Assembly: GCF_900091505.1 (NCBI RefSeq)
Contig: NZ_LT607409.1
Location: forward strand, 3,038,001-3,102,000
Direction: 5' to 3'
Length of the DNA: 64,000 bases
Source of the DNA: Micromonospora chokoriensis
GTDB taxonomy: Bacteria; Actinomycetota; Actinomycetes; Mycobacteriales; Micromonosporaceae
The notes below the pieces were generated by a model. That model did no database searches. It saw only the letters and a list, made by a program, of their open reading frames with translations, and was not told where the DNA came from. The position numbers were made by a program, and so were the translations under genes. This document shows, piece after piece, positions 24,478 to 34,828 of the stretch; the stretch's first letter is position 1, and every line of letters begins with the position of its first letter.

Positions 24478-25343
24478 CAGGTGGTGCGCCGCCGCCGACG
24501 CCAGAGCAGCAACGCCACCGCCCCGGCCGCCGCGGCCAGGGCGCCGGCCACCACTGGGTACGCGTCGAGCCCGGTCCGGACGGTGCCGCCGGCGCCGGTG
24601 TCCACCCCGCCGGCGGGGACGACGGTGCCGCCCTCGGCGTCGCGGCGCAGCTCGGCGGTGAGCCCACCCTGCTTCGCGTCGAGCACCAGCAGTGAGTAGA
24701 CAGCGCCGCCGGTGAGGCGCACCTCGGCATCGGTGCTCGGGCCACCGGCGCCGGTCAGCTTCAGCCGCCACCTGCCCGGCTCGACCTGCTGGTAGTCGGT
24801 CGTCGTCGCGAACTGCACGCCGTCGGCGATCATCGGGCCGTCGGCGGCGGCCACGTCGAGCATCGGGGTACGCACGGACGCCTGCACGACCCGCACCTTG
24901 GCGCGGCCGTCGGTGGGGGCGCTGAGGTCGTCGTTGAGCACCCGCAGGCCGAGGTCGGCGTGCCGGCCGACACCGGCCACCGTGAAGGCGTCGCCGCTGG
25001 TCACCGCGACTTCGGTGGTGAGCACCGGGGGATCGCTGGCGGGGGCGCCGGCCTCGCGCATCGCCACCGCGTACCGCCCGGGTGCCAGCTCCAGATAGTC
25101 GGACACCACGCCGTAGCCGACGCCGGGGAAGACCCTCGGTTTCGTGGCGCCGGGCGCGGCCAGGTAGACGTCGACGGCCGGGGTGTCGGGGGAGAGGTGG
25201 GCGAGCCGGACGTATCCGACGGTGTCCGCGCCCTTGGCGGCACCGGCCGGAACCGGGGCGCCGGTGGCAGCGAGGGCGGTGCCGAGCAGGAGCGCGCCGG
25301 TTCCGGCCAGCAGCCGGCGGGGCACGGTGCGGAGCGTGTGCAT
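24474..25343 (-). CDS. Secreted DUF4397 protein with C-terminal membrane anchor
   Basis: A 289-residue exported protein. The N-terminus is a signal peptide (RRLLAGTGALLLGTALAATG, Ala-rich cleavage region). Two DUF4397 beta-domains follow: GYVRLAHLSPDTPAVDVYLA at the start, and KVRVVQASVRTPMLDVAAAD in the second. The C-terminus is a sorting-signal-like tail: a hydrophobic helix (PVVAGALAAAAGAVALLLW) and RRRRRTTW. The segment before it has VDTGAGG instead of a clear LPxTG. It starts at ATG 25343 with GGAGGCGAC upstream. The downstream class F sortase overlaps it by 4 nt, and probably processes it. Confidence 0.88.
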   Translation of the reverse strand: MHTLRTVPRRLLAGTGALLLGTALAATGAPVPAGAAKGADTVGYVRLAHLSPDTPAVDVYLAAPGATKPRVFPGVGYGVVSDYLELAPGRYAVAMREAGAPASDPPVLTTEVAVTSGDAFTVAGVGRHADLGLRVLNDDLSAPTDGRAKVRVVQASVRTPMLDVAAADGPMIADGVQFATTTDYQQVEPGRWRLKLTGAGGPSTDAEVRLTGGAVYSLLVLDAKQGGLTAELRRDAEGGTVVPAGGVDTGAGGTVRTGLDAYPVVAGALAAAAGAVALLLWRRRRRTTW

Positions 25344-25467
25344 GTCGCCTCCGGAAGCACTTTCGGTGAGCGGACCACAACCCAGAGACAGGGTCCCGTT
25401 TACGGGACTGGGGCGCAAGTTGCCACGTCGATGTTTTTGCGCGCGCCGATCAGCGGGGCGCACTCGA

Positions 25468-25536
25468 TGGTCGACTCCGTATCGGGGAGATGGCGTCCAT
25501 CCCAAGTCGCCCACATCGCCGACCTGGAGTCGATCA
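25468..25536. repeat. Family II intergenic palindrome, copy 1
   Basis: Begins TGGTCGACTCCGTATCGG and ends CATCGCCGACCTGGAGTCGATCA. A sister copy lies at 57558-57633. It sits in the divergent 262-bp gap between the DUF4397 and GT87 genes. Confidence 0.75.
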
Positions 25537-25593
25537 GTCCCTCGGATCTACGAACGGGATGGCCGGCGGGCAACGGCAGCGGCCACGCCCGAT

Positions 25594-25599
25594 TATCCT
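25594..25599 (+). promoter_or_regulatory. -10 element for leaderless GT87 mRNA
   Basis: TATCCT ends 6 nt before the ATG at 25606; no Shine-Dalgarno. Fits a leaderless transcript. Confidence 0.6.
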
Positions 25600-25605
25600 C
25601 GGTCG

Positions 25606-27207
25606 ATGCGGGATCGCCGGGTGGCGCTGGTGTGGGCGGCCTTCGCCGTCGTCGCGCTGGTGTCCTGTGTGCTCGTCCTGAACCGCGCGGACCGGCTCTC
25701 CGACCTGCACATCTACTACGGCGCGTTGTCCGATCTGCGCGCTGGTCGGCCGCTGTACGAATACGAGGCGGCCAATGGTGGGCCGTTCACCTATCCGCCG
25801 TTCGCCGCACTGGTGCTGGGTCCGATCACCGCCGTGGGTGAGGGCGTACTCCAGGGGATCTGGTTGGTGGCGACGTGCGCGGCGGTGGTGGCCATCGCCG
25901 GGGCCGTCGGTGTCGCGCTGACCACCCGGCAGTCCCGGCGACCCCTCGTCGTGGCGGTGGCGGCCACGGTGCTGATGCTCTCCGCGCCGGTGCAGAGCAA
26001 TCTGCGCTTCGGTCAGGTCAGCATCTTCATCGTGTTGATGGCCCTGCTCGACGGGATGGGCCTGGTCCCGGCCCGGCTGCGCGGGATCCTGGTCGGGGTC
26101 GCCTCGGCGATCAAGCTGACCCCGCTGCTGTTCGTGGTCTACTTCCTCGCCACGGGCCGCTATCGCGACGCGGGCCGTGCGGTGGCGACGTTCCTGGCGT
26201 GCGCGGTGGTCGCCGGGGTCGTGCTGCCCGCCGAAAGTTGGACGTACTGGACCGAGGCGGTGCGGCAGACCTCACGGATCGGCAACCTGGCGTCGCTGGG
26301 CAACCAGTCGGTGCACGGAATGCTGCTGCGCGTCGGCGTGGACGAGGCGACGTTGCCGGTGCTCTGGGCCGGCCTGGTGGCGCTGGTCTGCGCGGCGGCG
26401 CTGCTGCGGGCGCGACAGTTGACGCGACAGGGCCGCCCCGGGCATGCGGCGGTGCTCGTCGGCTGCGCCACCGTCGCCGCGTCCCCGGTGTCCTGGACCC
26501 ACCACCAGGTGTGGCCGGTGCTCGCGGCGATGCTGCTGATCGGCGCGTCCGGCGTCACCCAGCGGGCGGCCGGGGGAGCGCTGCTCGCCGCCATGGTCGT
26601 CTCGCTGGGCGCGGTTCTCGGCCCGGTGTCGACGCGGCCGGGGGTGCAGTTCCTCTTCGAGAACGCCCGCGCGATCGGGGTGGGCCTGCTGTGCCTGGTC
26701 GGCTTCGGTGGCGTCGCGGTCGCCGCCTCCCGGGCGCACCGACGACCGGCCGGCGCGCGGGGCTGGTTGCGGGTGGGCGTGACGGCCACGGTGGCGGTCG
26801 CGTTCTTCGCCGTGCAGCCGTTGCCCGCCGGTGCGGATCCGACCTTCAAGGCGTACGCCCTCGACGACGTGGTCAACCCGCGATACTTTTTCGTCTGCCG
26901 TGGCCCGGTCGAATGCGCCGCCTACGGCACCGACGCGCCGGTCACCTTCGGCACCCGGGCCGAGAAGACCAAGGTGCGGGTCAACGGTGTGGTCTCCCCG
27001 CAGGTGACCCGGCTGGAGTATTTTTCCGCCCCGGGCGGACCGCCCCGGGCAATTCCGCTGCTCGACGCGTACCCGGGGAGCCGGACGTTCTCGTTCCGCT
27101 CGGCGAGCATGGCGCAGGGACGGCTCGTCGCGTACGCCTCGGACGACCGACCGATCGCGACCTACGACGAGGAACTCGCCGCCGCCCTCCGGGCGACCAC
27201 CCGGTAG
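25606..27207 (+). CDS. GT87 (DUF2029) membrane mannosyltransferase-like protein
   Basis: A 533-residue polytopic membrane protein with about ten hydrophobic segments. The N-terminal part DLHIYYGALSDLRAGRPLYEY carries the GT-C-type acidic loop typical of polyprenyl-phosphate-mannose-dependent transferases, and PFTYPPFAALVLGPI is a family hallmark. The C-terminal 125 residues (after PLPAGADPTFKAYALDDVV) look like an added extracytoplasmic beta-rich domain. Mycobacterial relatives such as Rv2181 extend lipoglycan mannans. The ATG at 25606 has TATCCT 6 nt upstream and no Shine-Dalgarno, so the mRNA is likely leaderless. The last codons form one arm of a terminator hairpin. Confidence 0.85.
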   Translation: MRDRRVALVWAAFAVVALVSCVLVLNRADRLSDLHIYYGALSDLRAGRPLYEYEAANGGPFTYPPFAALVLGPITAVGEGVLQGIWLVATCAAVVAIAGAVGVALTTRQSRRPLVVAVAATVLMLSAPVQSNLRFGQVSIFIVLMALLDGMGLVPARLRGILVGVASAIKLTPLLFVVYFLATGRYRDAGRAVATFLACAVVAGVVLPAESWTYWTEAVRQTSRIGNLASLGNQSVHGMLLRVGVDEATLPVLWAGLVALVCAAALLRARQLTRQGRPGHAAVLVGCATVAASPVSWTHHQVWPVLAAMLLIGASGVTQRAAGGALLAAMVVSLGAVLGPVSTRPGVQFLFENARAIGVGLLCLVGFGGVAVAASRAHRRPAGARGWLRVGVTATVAVAFFAVQPLPAGADPTFKAYALDDVVNPRYFFVCRGPVECAAYGTDAPVTFGTRAEKTKVRVNGVVSPQVTRLEYFSAPGGPPRAIPLLDAYPGSRTFSFRSASMAQGRLVAYASDDRPIATYDEELAAALRATTR

Positions 27208-27226
27208 GCGGTCGTCCGGAGGGCGG
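27182..27226. terminator. Hairpin overlapping the GT87 stop codon
   Basis: A 17-bp stem with one mismatch (CCGCCCTCCGG-CGACC / GGTCG-CCGGAGGGCGG) spans the last codons of the GT87 gene and the 28-bp gap to the convergent reductase gene. Serves either direction. Confidence 0.65.
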
Positions 27227-27235
27227 TGGTGGTGC

Positions 27236-27910
27236 TCAGCGGGTGGCGGCGGCCAGCGCGGCGCGCAGTGTGTCGGCGTCGCCCGGAGCCGGGTGCTGCC
27301 AGTCGGTCGGCGAGGCGGAGTAGAGCGTGCCGTACGCCGGGGTGTCGGGCTGGTAGCGCCACCCGTCGGCGAGGGAGCCCACGTCGACGGCGTCGTAGCC
27401 GATCCGGTCGAGGAAGGCGGTCACCTCGGCCTTCGCGGCCTCGTCGTCGCCGGCGATGGCGAGGGCGCTGCGGTCGGCTGCGCCCGTCGGTCGGGCCAGC
27501 GTGGCCAGGGCCACGAAGTAGATGTTGTTGAAGACCTTGACCACCCGCGATTCCGGTAGGTGTCGCTGGAGCAGTTCGCTGCTGGTGGTCTCGCCGCTGT
27601 CCAGCTCCGGGAAGTTCCCGTCGCGCTGCGGGTAGTAGTTGTTGGTGTCGATGACGACCTTGCCGGCCAGTGGCTCCACGGGCACCGCGCGGTACGCCTT
27701 CAGCGGCACGCTGACCACCACCAGGTCGCCCACGCGCGCCGCGTCCTCCGAGGTGCCGGCGCTGGCGTGCCCGCCGAGGGCGTCGACCAGGTCGGTGAGG
27801 GTCTCCGGGCCCCGCGAGTTGCTCAGCACCACGTCGTAGCCGGCGTCGACGGCCAGCCGCGCCACGGTGCCACCGATGTTGCCGCTGCCGATCAGTCCCA
27901 CAGTTGTCAT
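27236..27910 (-). CDS. NADPH-dependent F420-reductase-like oxidoreductase
   Basis: A 224-residue dinucleotide-binding protein of the NADP-oxidoreductase / F420-dependent family. It begins TTVGLIGSGNIGGTVARLAV with the GxGxxG motif and SNSRGP that follows the second strand (Ser and Arg suit NADP). Then come DLVVVSVPLKAYRAVP, VIDTNNYYPQRDG, and KVFNNIYFVALA. It could pass hydride between NADPH and F420 or a small substrate; this subfamily is not resolved by sequence. The ATG at 27910 has GGGAACGAG upstream. Confidence 0.85.
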   Translation of the reverse strand: MTTVGLIGSGNIGGTVARLAVDAGYDVVLSNSRGPETLTDLVDALGGHASAGTSEDAARVGDLVVVSVPLKAYRAVPVEPLAGKVVIDTNNYYPQRDGNFPELDSGETTSSELLQRHLPESRVVKVFNNIYFVALATLARPTGAADRSALAIAGDDEAAKAEVTAFLDRIGYDAVDVGSLADGWRYQPDTPAYGTLYSASPTDWQHPAPGDADTLRAALAAATR

Positions 27911-28095
27911 GCTCGTTCCCAACTCCGCCCGACCGTGACGCATTCCCCACCGGTGCGGTGGGTTATTCGGGTTGCCCGGCTGCGCGGACTGCCGGGCGTG
28001 CGCCGTCTCGCCGAGCCGGCGTGCCCTGACCGCGCCCGCCGGCCCGTCCTGCCCAACCTACTGCTCACGCTGGTCGCCGACGGTGGCTCCGACGT

Positions 28096-28154
28096 GTTGA
28101 TCAAGAGGTTCGCGTCAGCACGGGCACGTTTCTGACGCGAACCTCTTGGTCAAC
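28096..28154. repeat. Family III intergenic palindrome, copy 1
   Basis: Two 23-nt arms (28096-28118 and 28132-28154) pair with a single mismatch around a 13-nt loop. The arms start GTTGATCAAGAGGTT. A near-identical element is at 33878. It sits between two minus-strand genes, just past the glutathione peroxidase stop codon. Confidence 0.85.
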
Positions 28155-28168
28155 GCGGGCGGGGGTGG

Positions 28169-28657
28169 TCAGGCGGGGAGGGTCTTCTCGATGGCGATGC
28201 GGAGCTCGTCGGCGGCGGGCTCGACCGACGGGGCGAACCGGGCGGCCACTGTGCCGTCCGGCGCGACCAGGAACTTCTCGAAGTTCCACCGGACGTCCCC
28301 GGTGTGCCCGTCGGCGTCCGATGTGTCCACGAGCGCGGCGTAGAGGGGGTGCCGGTTGGGGCCGTTGACGTCGACCTTTTCGGTCAACGGGAAGGTGACC
28401 CCGTAGTTGACCTGGCAGAACTCACTGATCTCGGCGGCGCTGCCCGGCTCCTGCCCGGCGAACTGGTTGCACGGGACACCGAGCACCACCAGGCCGCGAT
28501 CGGCGTAGGTCTCCGCGAGTTTCTGCAGGCCGGCGTACTGCGGGGTGAGGCCGCAGCGGGAGGCCACATTCACGACCAGCAACGCCTTGCCGCGGTGGCG
28601 GGCCAGGTCGGCAGGGCCGCCGCTGAGGGCATCGATCGGGGTGTCGAAGACGGTCAT
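28169..28657 (-). CDS. Glutathione peroxidase family (thioredoxin-dependent type)
   Basis: A 162-residue peroxidase of the thioredoxin fold that reduces hydroperoxides. Seen: LLVVNVASRCGLTPQY with peroxidatic Cys35, LGVPCNQFAGQEPGS with the catalytic Gln, and VRWNFEKFLVAPDG with the Trp and Asn of the tetrad. Actinobacteria lack glutathione, so mycothiol or thioredoxin is the probable reductant. The ATG at 28657 has TAGCCT 6 nt upstream and no Shine-Dalgarno, indicating a leaderless mRNA. Its promoter shares the gap with the divergent chitinase gene. Confidence 0.93.
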   Translation of the reverse strand: MTVFDTPIDALSGGPADLARHRGKALLVVNVASRCGLTPQYAGLQKLAETYADRGLVVLGVPCNQFAGQEPGSAAEISEFCQVNYGVTFPLTEKVDVNGPNRHPLYAALVDTSDADGHTGDVRWNFEKFLVAPDGTVAARFAPSVEPAADELRIAIEKTLPA

Positions 28658-28663
28658 GAGGGG

Positions 28664-28669
28664 AGGCTA
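28664..28669 (-). promoter_or_regulatory. -10 element for leaderless glutathione peroxidase mRNA
   Basis: TAGCCT on the minus strand ends 6 nt before the ATG at 28657; no Shine-Dalgarno. Confidence 0.6.
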
Positions 28670-28735
28670 CGCGCCGACCACCGGCGAGTCGGTGCGGGCG
28701 CTCCATGCACCAGGAGAAATCGAAACATGGACATC

Positions 28736-28765
28736 TTGACGAATTGATGACGGTGTGAGTACCGT
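28736..28765 (+). promoter_or_regulatory. Sigma-70-type promoter of the chitinase gene
   Basis: TTGACG (28736-28741) and TACCGT (28760-28765) with an 18-bp spacer. The region is notably AT-rich for this genome. Confidence 0.6.
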
Positions 28766-28780
28766 CTCACCATCTCTTTT

Positions 28781-28791
28781 GGAAAGTTTCC
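28781..28791. promoter_or_regulatory. Operator-like palindrome GGAAAGTTTCC
   Basis: A perfect 11-base inverted repeat just downstream of the chitinase promoter, in the context TTTT-palindrome-TAACAG. Its position suits a repressor that blocks transcription in the absence of chitin or chitosan products. Which regulator binds is not shown. Confidence 0.6.
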
Positions 28792-28812
28792 TAACAGTTC
28801 GGGAGGCGCCGC

Positions 28813-30438
28813 ATGAAAAGATCGCTCCGCCGGGCCCTCTGGGCCGGTGCCGTGGTCGCCGTGACCGTCGCAGCGGTGCCGGTGACCACCGCGTTCGGCG
28901 CCGGCACGGTCACCACCACCTTCACCAAGGCGCAGGACTGGGGGACCGGTCATGAGACGAGGGTGACCGTCACCAACGGATCGAGTGCCGCCATCAGCAC
29001 CTGGCGCATCGAGTTCGACCTGCCGTCGGGCACCACCATCAGCAGCGCGTGGGACGCCGACATCACCAGCAGCGGCAACCACTACGTCGCGGTCAAGAAG
29101 AGCTGGGCCGGAGGCATCGCCCCGGGCGCCTCGTTCAGCTGGGGCTACAACGGCACCGGTGCGTACAAGGCGCCGCTGAACTGCACCATCAACGGCGCGG
29201 CGTGCGGCGGCGGCACCACCCCGCCGACCACCACCCCGCCGACCACGACGCCGCCCACCACCACGCCGCCGACCACGCCCCCGCCGACCACGCCCCCGCC
29301 GACCACGCCCCCGCCGGACACCGGCGGCAAGAAGGTCGTCGGCTACTTCGCCGAGTGGGGCGTCTACGGGCGCAACTACCACGTCAAGAACATCCAGACC
29401 AGCGGCTCGGCGGCGAAGCTGACCCACATCCTGTACGCCTTCGGCAACACCACCGGCGGTCGCTGCTCCATCGGTGACAGCTACGCCGACTACGAGAAGG
29501 CGTACACGGCCGCGGACAGCGTGGACGGCGTCGCCGACACCTGGGACCAGCCGCTGCGCGGCAGCTTCAACCAGCTGCGCAAGCTCAAGCTGCTCAACCC
29601 GCACCTCAAGGTGATCTGGTCGTTCGGCGGTTGGACCTGGTCCGGCGGCTTCACCCAGGCCGCGCAGAACCCGGCCGCCTTCGCCGAGAGCTGCTACAAC
29701 CTGGTCGAGGACCCGCGCTGGGCCGACGTGTTCGACGGCATCGACGTCGACTGGGAGTACCCCAACGCCTGCGGTCTGACCTGTGACAGCAGCGGCCCGA
29801 ACGCGTTCAAGAACGTGATCAGCGCCCTGCGGTCGAGGTTCGGATCCAGCGCCCTGGTCACCGCCGCCATCACCGCGGACGGCAGCAACGGCGGCAAGAT
29901 CGACGCCACCGACTACGCCGGCGCGATCGGCAACCTCAACTGGCTGATGCCGATGACCTACGACTACTTCGGGGCCTTCGCCGCGCAGGGTCCGACGGCG
30001 CCGCACTCACCGCTGACGTCGTACACCGGCATCCCGCAGCAGGGCTTCAACTCCGACGCCGCGATCCAGAAGCTCAAGAGCAAGGGCGTCCCGGCCAACA
30101 AGCTGCTGCTCGGCATCGGCTTCTACGGCCGCGGCTGGACCGGCGTCACCCAGGCCACGCCGGGCGGCAGCGCCACCGGCGCGGCACCGGGCACCTACGA
30201 GGCGGGCATCGAGGACTACAAGGTCCTCAAGAACACCTGCCCGGCCACCGGCACGATCGCCGGCACCGCGTACGCCAAGTGCGGCAGCAACTGGTGGAGC
30301 TACGACACCCCGTCGACCATCAACGGCAAGATGACGTACGCGAAGAACCAGGGCCTCGGTGGCGCGTTCTTCTGGGAGCTCTCCGGTGACACCACCAATG
30401 GCGAGCTCATCGGCGCCATCAAGGGCGGCCTCGGCTGA
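28813..30438 (+). CDS. Secreted chitinase: CBM2 + linker + GH18
   Basis: A 541-residue exported enzyme that cleaves beta-1,4-N-acetylglucosamine bonds of chitin. A signal peptide (KRSLRRALWAGAVVAVTVA) ends near residue 33 (TTAFGA). A family 2 carbohydrate-binding module covers about 34-134 (QDWGTGHETRVTVTNG, IEFDLPSGTTISSAWDA). A PTTTPP-type linker (about 136-172) follows, then a GH18 barrel beginning KKVVGYFAEWGVYGRNY, with SFGGWTWSGGF and the catalytic DGIDVDWEYP (acid Glu at about 315). The Shine-Dalgarno GGGAGGCGCC precedes the ATG. It is a single-gene unit with a defined promoter, an operator-like palindrome and a terminator. Confidence 0.96.
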   Translation: MKRSLRRALWAGAVVAVTVAAVPVTTAFGAGTVTTTFTKAQDWGTGHETRVTVTNGSSAAISTWRIEFDLPSGTTISSAWDADITSSGNHYVAVKKSWAGGIAPGASFSWGYNGTGAYKAPLNCTINGAACGGGTTPPTTTPPTTTPPTTTPPTTPPPTTPPPTTPPPDTGGKKVVGYFAEWGVYGRNYHVKNIQTSGSAAKLTHILYAFGNTTGGRCSIGDSYADYEKAYTAADSVDGVADTWDQPLRGSFNQLRKLKLLNPHLKVIWSFGGWTWSGGFTQAAQNPAAFAESCYNLVEDPRWADVFDGIDVDWEYPNACGLTCDSSGPNAFKNVISALRSRFGSSALVTAAITADGSNGGKIDATDYAGAIGNLNWLMPMTYDYFGAFAAQGPTAPHSPLTSYTGIPQQGFNSDAAIQKLKSKGVPANKLLLGIGFYGRGWTGVTQATPGGSATGAAPGTYEAGIEDYKVLKNTCPATGTIAGTAYAKCGSNWWSYDTPSTINGKMTYAKNQGLGGAFFWELSGDTTNGELIGAIKGGLG

Positions 30439-30465
30439 GCCGAGGGCCGACGCACCACCCACACG

Positions 30466-30496
30466 GCGGGGAGGGGCCCGCACCGCCCCTCCCCGC
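30466..30496 (+). terminator. Chitinase terminator hairpin
   Basis: A perfect 12-bp stem GCGGGGAGGGGC / GCCCCTCCCCGC with a 7-nt loop, 28 bp past the chitinase stop. Confidence 0.7.
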
Positions 30497-30619
30497 TCGT
30501 GACCTGACGGCCCGGTCGACGTCCAGCGTCGGCCGGGCCGCCGTCGTTGGGCCGACCCGGCTCGATGTGGCAGACTCCCGGCTCGGCAGGTCTCGACGGC
30601 ACCGTCGACGGAGGTGGTC

Positions 30620-31132
30620 ATGCGCTCGACCCACCGCAGGCTGGCGGCGACCGCCGCCGGGCTGGTGCTGGTGCCCGTCGTCCTGGGCGGCTGCGGCATC
30701 GGCGGTGACGCCGAGGAGGAGCCCGCCACCAAGCCGGCGCGAGCCCCGGCCGAGGAGGCCGCCGCCCGCTCCCGCGAGCGTGTGCAGGCGTACCTCGACG
30801 CGATGACCGCGAAGGACGTCGCCGCCGGCCGGAGTCAGCTCTGCGCTCTCCTGCACGACAGCTTCGACCTGGGCGCCACCGGACCCAACGGTGACTTCGC
30901 CGATCACTTCCAGGTGCCCGAGGCGGCCATCACCGACATCCGGTCCGGTCCGTCCGGGCAGGAGGTCAGCGTGTCGGTCTCGGTCACCTCCGGTAAGCGC
31001 ACCGTCGCCCGGCCGCTGGTGTTCACCGTCACCCGCGACGGCGGCGACTGGTGCATCGCCGCGGAGGCTCCGGGCGGGACGTCGGTCGCCAGCCCGACGC
31101 CCAAGGGGATCGTCCCCTCGCCCGAGTCCTGA
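30620..31132 (+). CDS. Lipoprotein of unknown function
   Basis: A 170-residue exported lipoprotein. The signal peptide ends in a lipobox VLGGC (Cys at about residue 25). A helical linker with AEEAAARSRERVQAYLDAM leads to a small alpha/beta domain resembling the SnoaL/NTF2-type or DUF4878 'lumazine-like' fold (VQAYLDAMTAKDVAAG, then VSVSVTSGKRTVARPLVF and GGDWCIAAE); the fold is a guess. The ATG at 30620 has GGAGG 5 nt upstream. Two Cys residues beyond the lipobox (LCALLHD and DWCIA) could form a disulfide. No operon partner. Confidence 0.75.
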   Translation: MRSTHRRLAATAAGLVLVPVVLGGCGIGGDAEEEPATKPARAPAEEAAARSRERVQAYLDAMTAKDVAAGRSQLCALLHDSFDLGATGPNGDFADHFQVPEAAITDIRSGPSGQEVSVSVSVTSGKRTVARPLVFTVTRDGGDWCIAAEAPGGTSVASPTPKGIVPSPES

Positions 31133-32826
<1,694 letters not shown>

Positions 32827-33861
32827 GTGGCAGACCAGTTCGTGGACCTGCGGTCCGACACGGTGACCCGGCCGACCGCCGGGATGCGGGAGGCGATGGC
32901 CACCGCCGAGGTCGGTGACGACGTCTACGGCGAGGATCCGACGGTCAACGCCCTCGAAGCCGAGGTCGCCGCGCTGTTCGGGCACGAGGCCGCGCTGTTC
33001 GCCCCGAGCGGGTCGATGGCCAACCAGATCGCCCTGCAACTGCTGGTGTCGCCGGGCGACGAGCTGCTCTGCGACGCGGACGCGCACGTGGTGACGTACG
33101 AGATCGGGGCTGCCGCCGCGTACGGCGGGATCTCTTCACGGACCTGGCCCGCGGTCGGCGCGGACATCGACCCGGAGACGGTGGCCGGGATGATCCGGCC
33201 GGACGGTTTCTTCGCTGTCCCGACCCGCGCGATCGCCGTCGAGCAGACCCACAACCGGGGCGGCGGCGGGGTGATTCCCCTAGGCACCCTGCGGGATCTG
33301 CGCGCGGTCGCCGACGACGCGGGTGTGGCGCTGCACTGCGACGGCGCCCGGATCTGGCACGCGCACGTCGCGGACGGTGTGCCCCTGATCGAGTACGGCC
33401 GGCTCTTCGACACGCTGTCGGTGTGTCTGTCCAAGGGTCTCGGCGCGCCGGTCGGCTCGCTGGTGGTCGGCAGCGCCGACAAGATCGAACGAGCCCGCCT
33501 GATCCGTAAGCGGATGGGCGGCGGTATGCGTCAGGCCGGCGTCCTCGCCGCGGCCGGTCGGTACGCGCTCGCGCACCACGTCGACCGACTGGCCGACGAC
33601 CACGCCAAGGCGTCCCGGCTCGCCGAGGCGGTCGCGCCGTTCGGCGTGCTGGCGACGACGGCTCGCACCAACCTGGTCGCGCTGGACCTGACCAAGCACG
33701 CCCTGGACGCGCGTGCCCTGGCAGCCGTCGCGCGGGCCGAGGGCGTGCTCATCTCGGTGCTCGGCCCGCGTACCGCCCGCCTGGTCACCCACCTGGGCGT
33801 CAGCGACGCGGACATCGACCACGCCGTCGAAGCCCTACCCCGCATCCTGACGGCCTCCTGA
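32827..33861 (+). CDS. Low-specificity L-threonine aldolase
   Basis: A 344-residue PLP enzyme that cleaves threonine or allo-threonine to glycine and acetaldehyde. Seen: [33 protein letters not shown] (typical N-terminal motif), [41 protein letters not shown] with the cofactor-binding Asp, and [14 protein letters not shown] with the PLP lysine. ATG 32821 has AAAGG abutting it, while GTG 32827 has AAAGGATGACA at proper spacing, so I use GTG. The upstream 200 bp is a tandem repeat that has copied this initiation region. Confidence 0.92.
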   Translation: MADQFVDLRSDTVTRPTAGMREAMATAEVGDDVYGEDPTVNALEAEVAALFGHEAALFAPSGSMANQIALQLLVSPGDELLCDADAHVVTYEIGAAAAYGGISSRTWPAVGADIDPETVAGMIRPDGFFAVPTRAIAVEQTHNRGGGGVIPLGTLRDLRAVADDAGVALHCDGARIWHAHVADGVPLIEYGRLFDTLSVCLSKGLGAPVGSLVVGSADKIERARLIRKRMGGGMRQAGVLAAAGRYALAHHVDRLADDHAKASRLAEAVAPFGVLATTARTNLVALDLTKHALDARALAAVARAEGVLISVLGPRTARLVTHLGVSDADIDHAVEALPRILTAS

Positions 33862-33877
33862 CCGCCCCCTTGCTGCT

Positions 33878-33935
33878 GTTGATCAAGAGGTTTGTGTCAT
33901 CCGGACAACTTCTTGACGCAAACCTCTTGATCAAC
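33878..33935. repeat. Family III intergenic palindrome, copy 2
   Basis: Arms 33878-33899 and 33914-33935 (22 nt, one wobble mismatch) around a 14-nt loop. Starts GTTGATCAAGAGGTT like the copy at 28096. Lies between convergent genes, 16 bp past the threonine aldolase stop, so a bidirectional terminator role is plausible. Confidence 0.85.
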
Positions 33936-33961
33936 ACGGTGCGGCGGAACGCCAGCGGGGT

Positions 33962-34828
33962 TCAGGGGTGCAGGCGGGTGAGGGTTTGGATGTCGGCGGC
34001 GTGGCCGACCTGCTTCTCGCTCGGGGTCTCCACGACAACGGGTACGCCGGCGGTGGCGGGGTGCGCCATCAGCTCGGCGAAGGCGGGTTCGCCGATGGTG
34101 CCCTTGCCGATGTTCTCGTGCCGGTCCCGCGTGGAGCCGCACAGGTCCTTCGAGTCGTTGGCGTGGACCAGCCGTAGCCGGTCCGCCCCGACGGTGGCGA
34201 CCAGCGTGTCCAGGGTCGCCGTCATGCCACCCTCGGCCGCCAGGTCGTGCCCGGCGGCCCAGGCGTGGCAGGTGTCGAAGCAGACCCCGAGCATCGGGTG
34301 CCGGTCCACCGCGTCCAGGTACGGACCGAGCTGCTCCACCCGCGAGGCGAGCGACCGGCCCCCGCCCGCGCTCGGCTCGACCAGCAGCATCGGGCCACCG
34401 GCGGCCGCGGTCCAGTCAAGCAGCGGCAGCAGCTCCTCGCGGACCTGCCGCATCGCCGCCTCGGCGTGCCCCTCGTCCACCGAACTGCCCGCGTGGAACA
34501 CCACCGCCTGAGCGCCGATCGCCACGCCACGACGCAGCGCGTGTGCGAGCGTCTGCGCCGACTTCTCGACCGTGGCCGGAGTGGGTGAGCCGAGGTTGAC
34601 CAGCAGTGCGGCGTGGATGAACGCGGGGATGCCCCGCTCGGCGCAGCCCTCGCGGAACAGGGCGTCCTGCGCGGGGTCGCCGTCGGGCAGCGCCCAGCCC
34701 CGCGAGTTGGAGACGTAGACCTGCACCACCCGGGCGCCGGTCGCGTCGACGTACGGCAGGGCGGCCTTGGCCAGCCCACCGGAGGTCGGAGTGTGCGCGC
34801 CCACCGGCCGCGAGGTTGCCGCCGACAT
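33962..34828 (-). CDS. nfo: Deoxyribonuclease IV (AP endonuclease, Nfo family)
   Basis: A 288-residue TIM-barrel endonuclease for base-excision repair, cutting 5' of abasic sites. Seen: PVGAHTPTSGGLAKAA, VQVYVSNSRGWALP, AVVFHAGSSVDEGH (zinc His), MLLVEPSAGGGRS (zinc Glu), GVCFDTCHAWAAGHDL (zinc Asp-His pair), LVHANDSKDLCGSTRDRHENIGKG (zinc/catalytic residues) and VVVETPSE. The ATG at 34828 shares one base with the kinase stop codon (TGATG), so translation is coupled to the kinase gene. The role beside a kinase is not obvious; it is a DNA repair gene riding in a signalling operon. Confidence 0.9.
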   Translation of the reverse strand: MSAATSRPVGAHTPTSGGLAKAALPYVDATGARVVQVYVSNSRGWALPDGDPAQDALFREGCAERGIPAFIHAALLVNLGSPTPATVEKSAQTLAHALRRGVAIGAQAVVFHAGSSVDEGHAEAAMRQVREELLPLLDWTAAAGGPMLLVEPSAGGGRSLASRVEQLGPYLDAVDRHPMLGVCFDTCHAWAAGHDLAAEGGMTATLDTLVATVGADRLRLVHANDSKDLCGSTRDRHENIGKGTIGEPAFAELMAHPATAGVPVVVETPSEKQVGHAADIQTLTRLHP

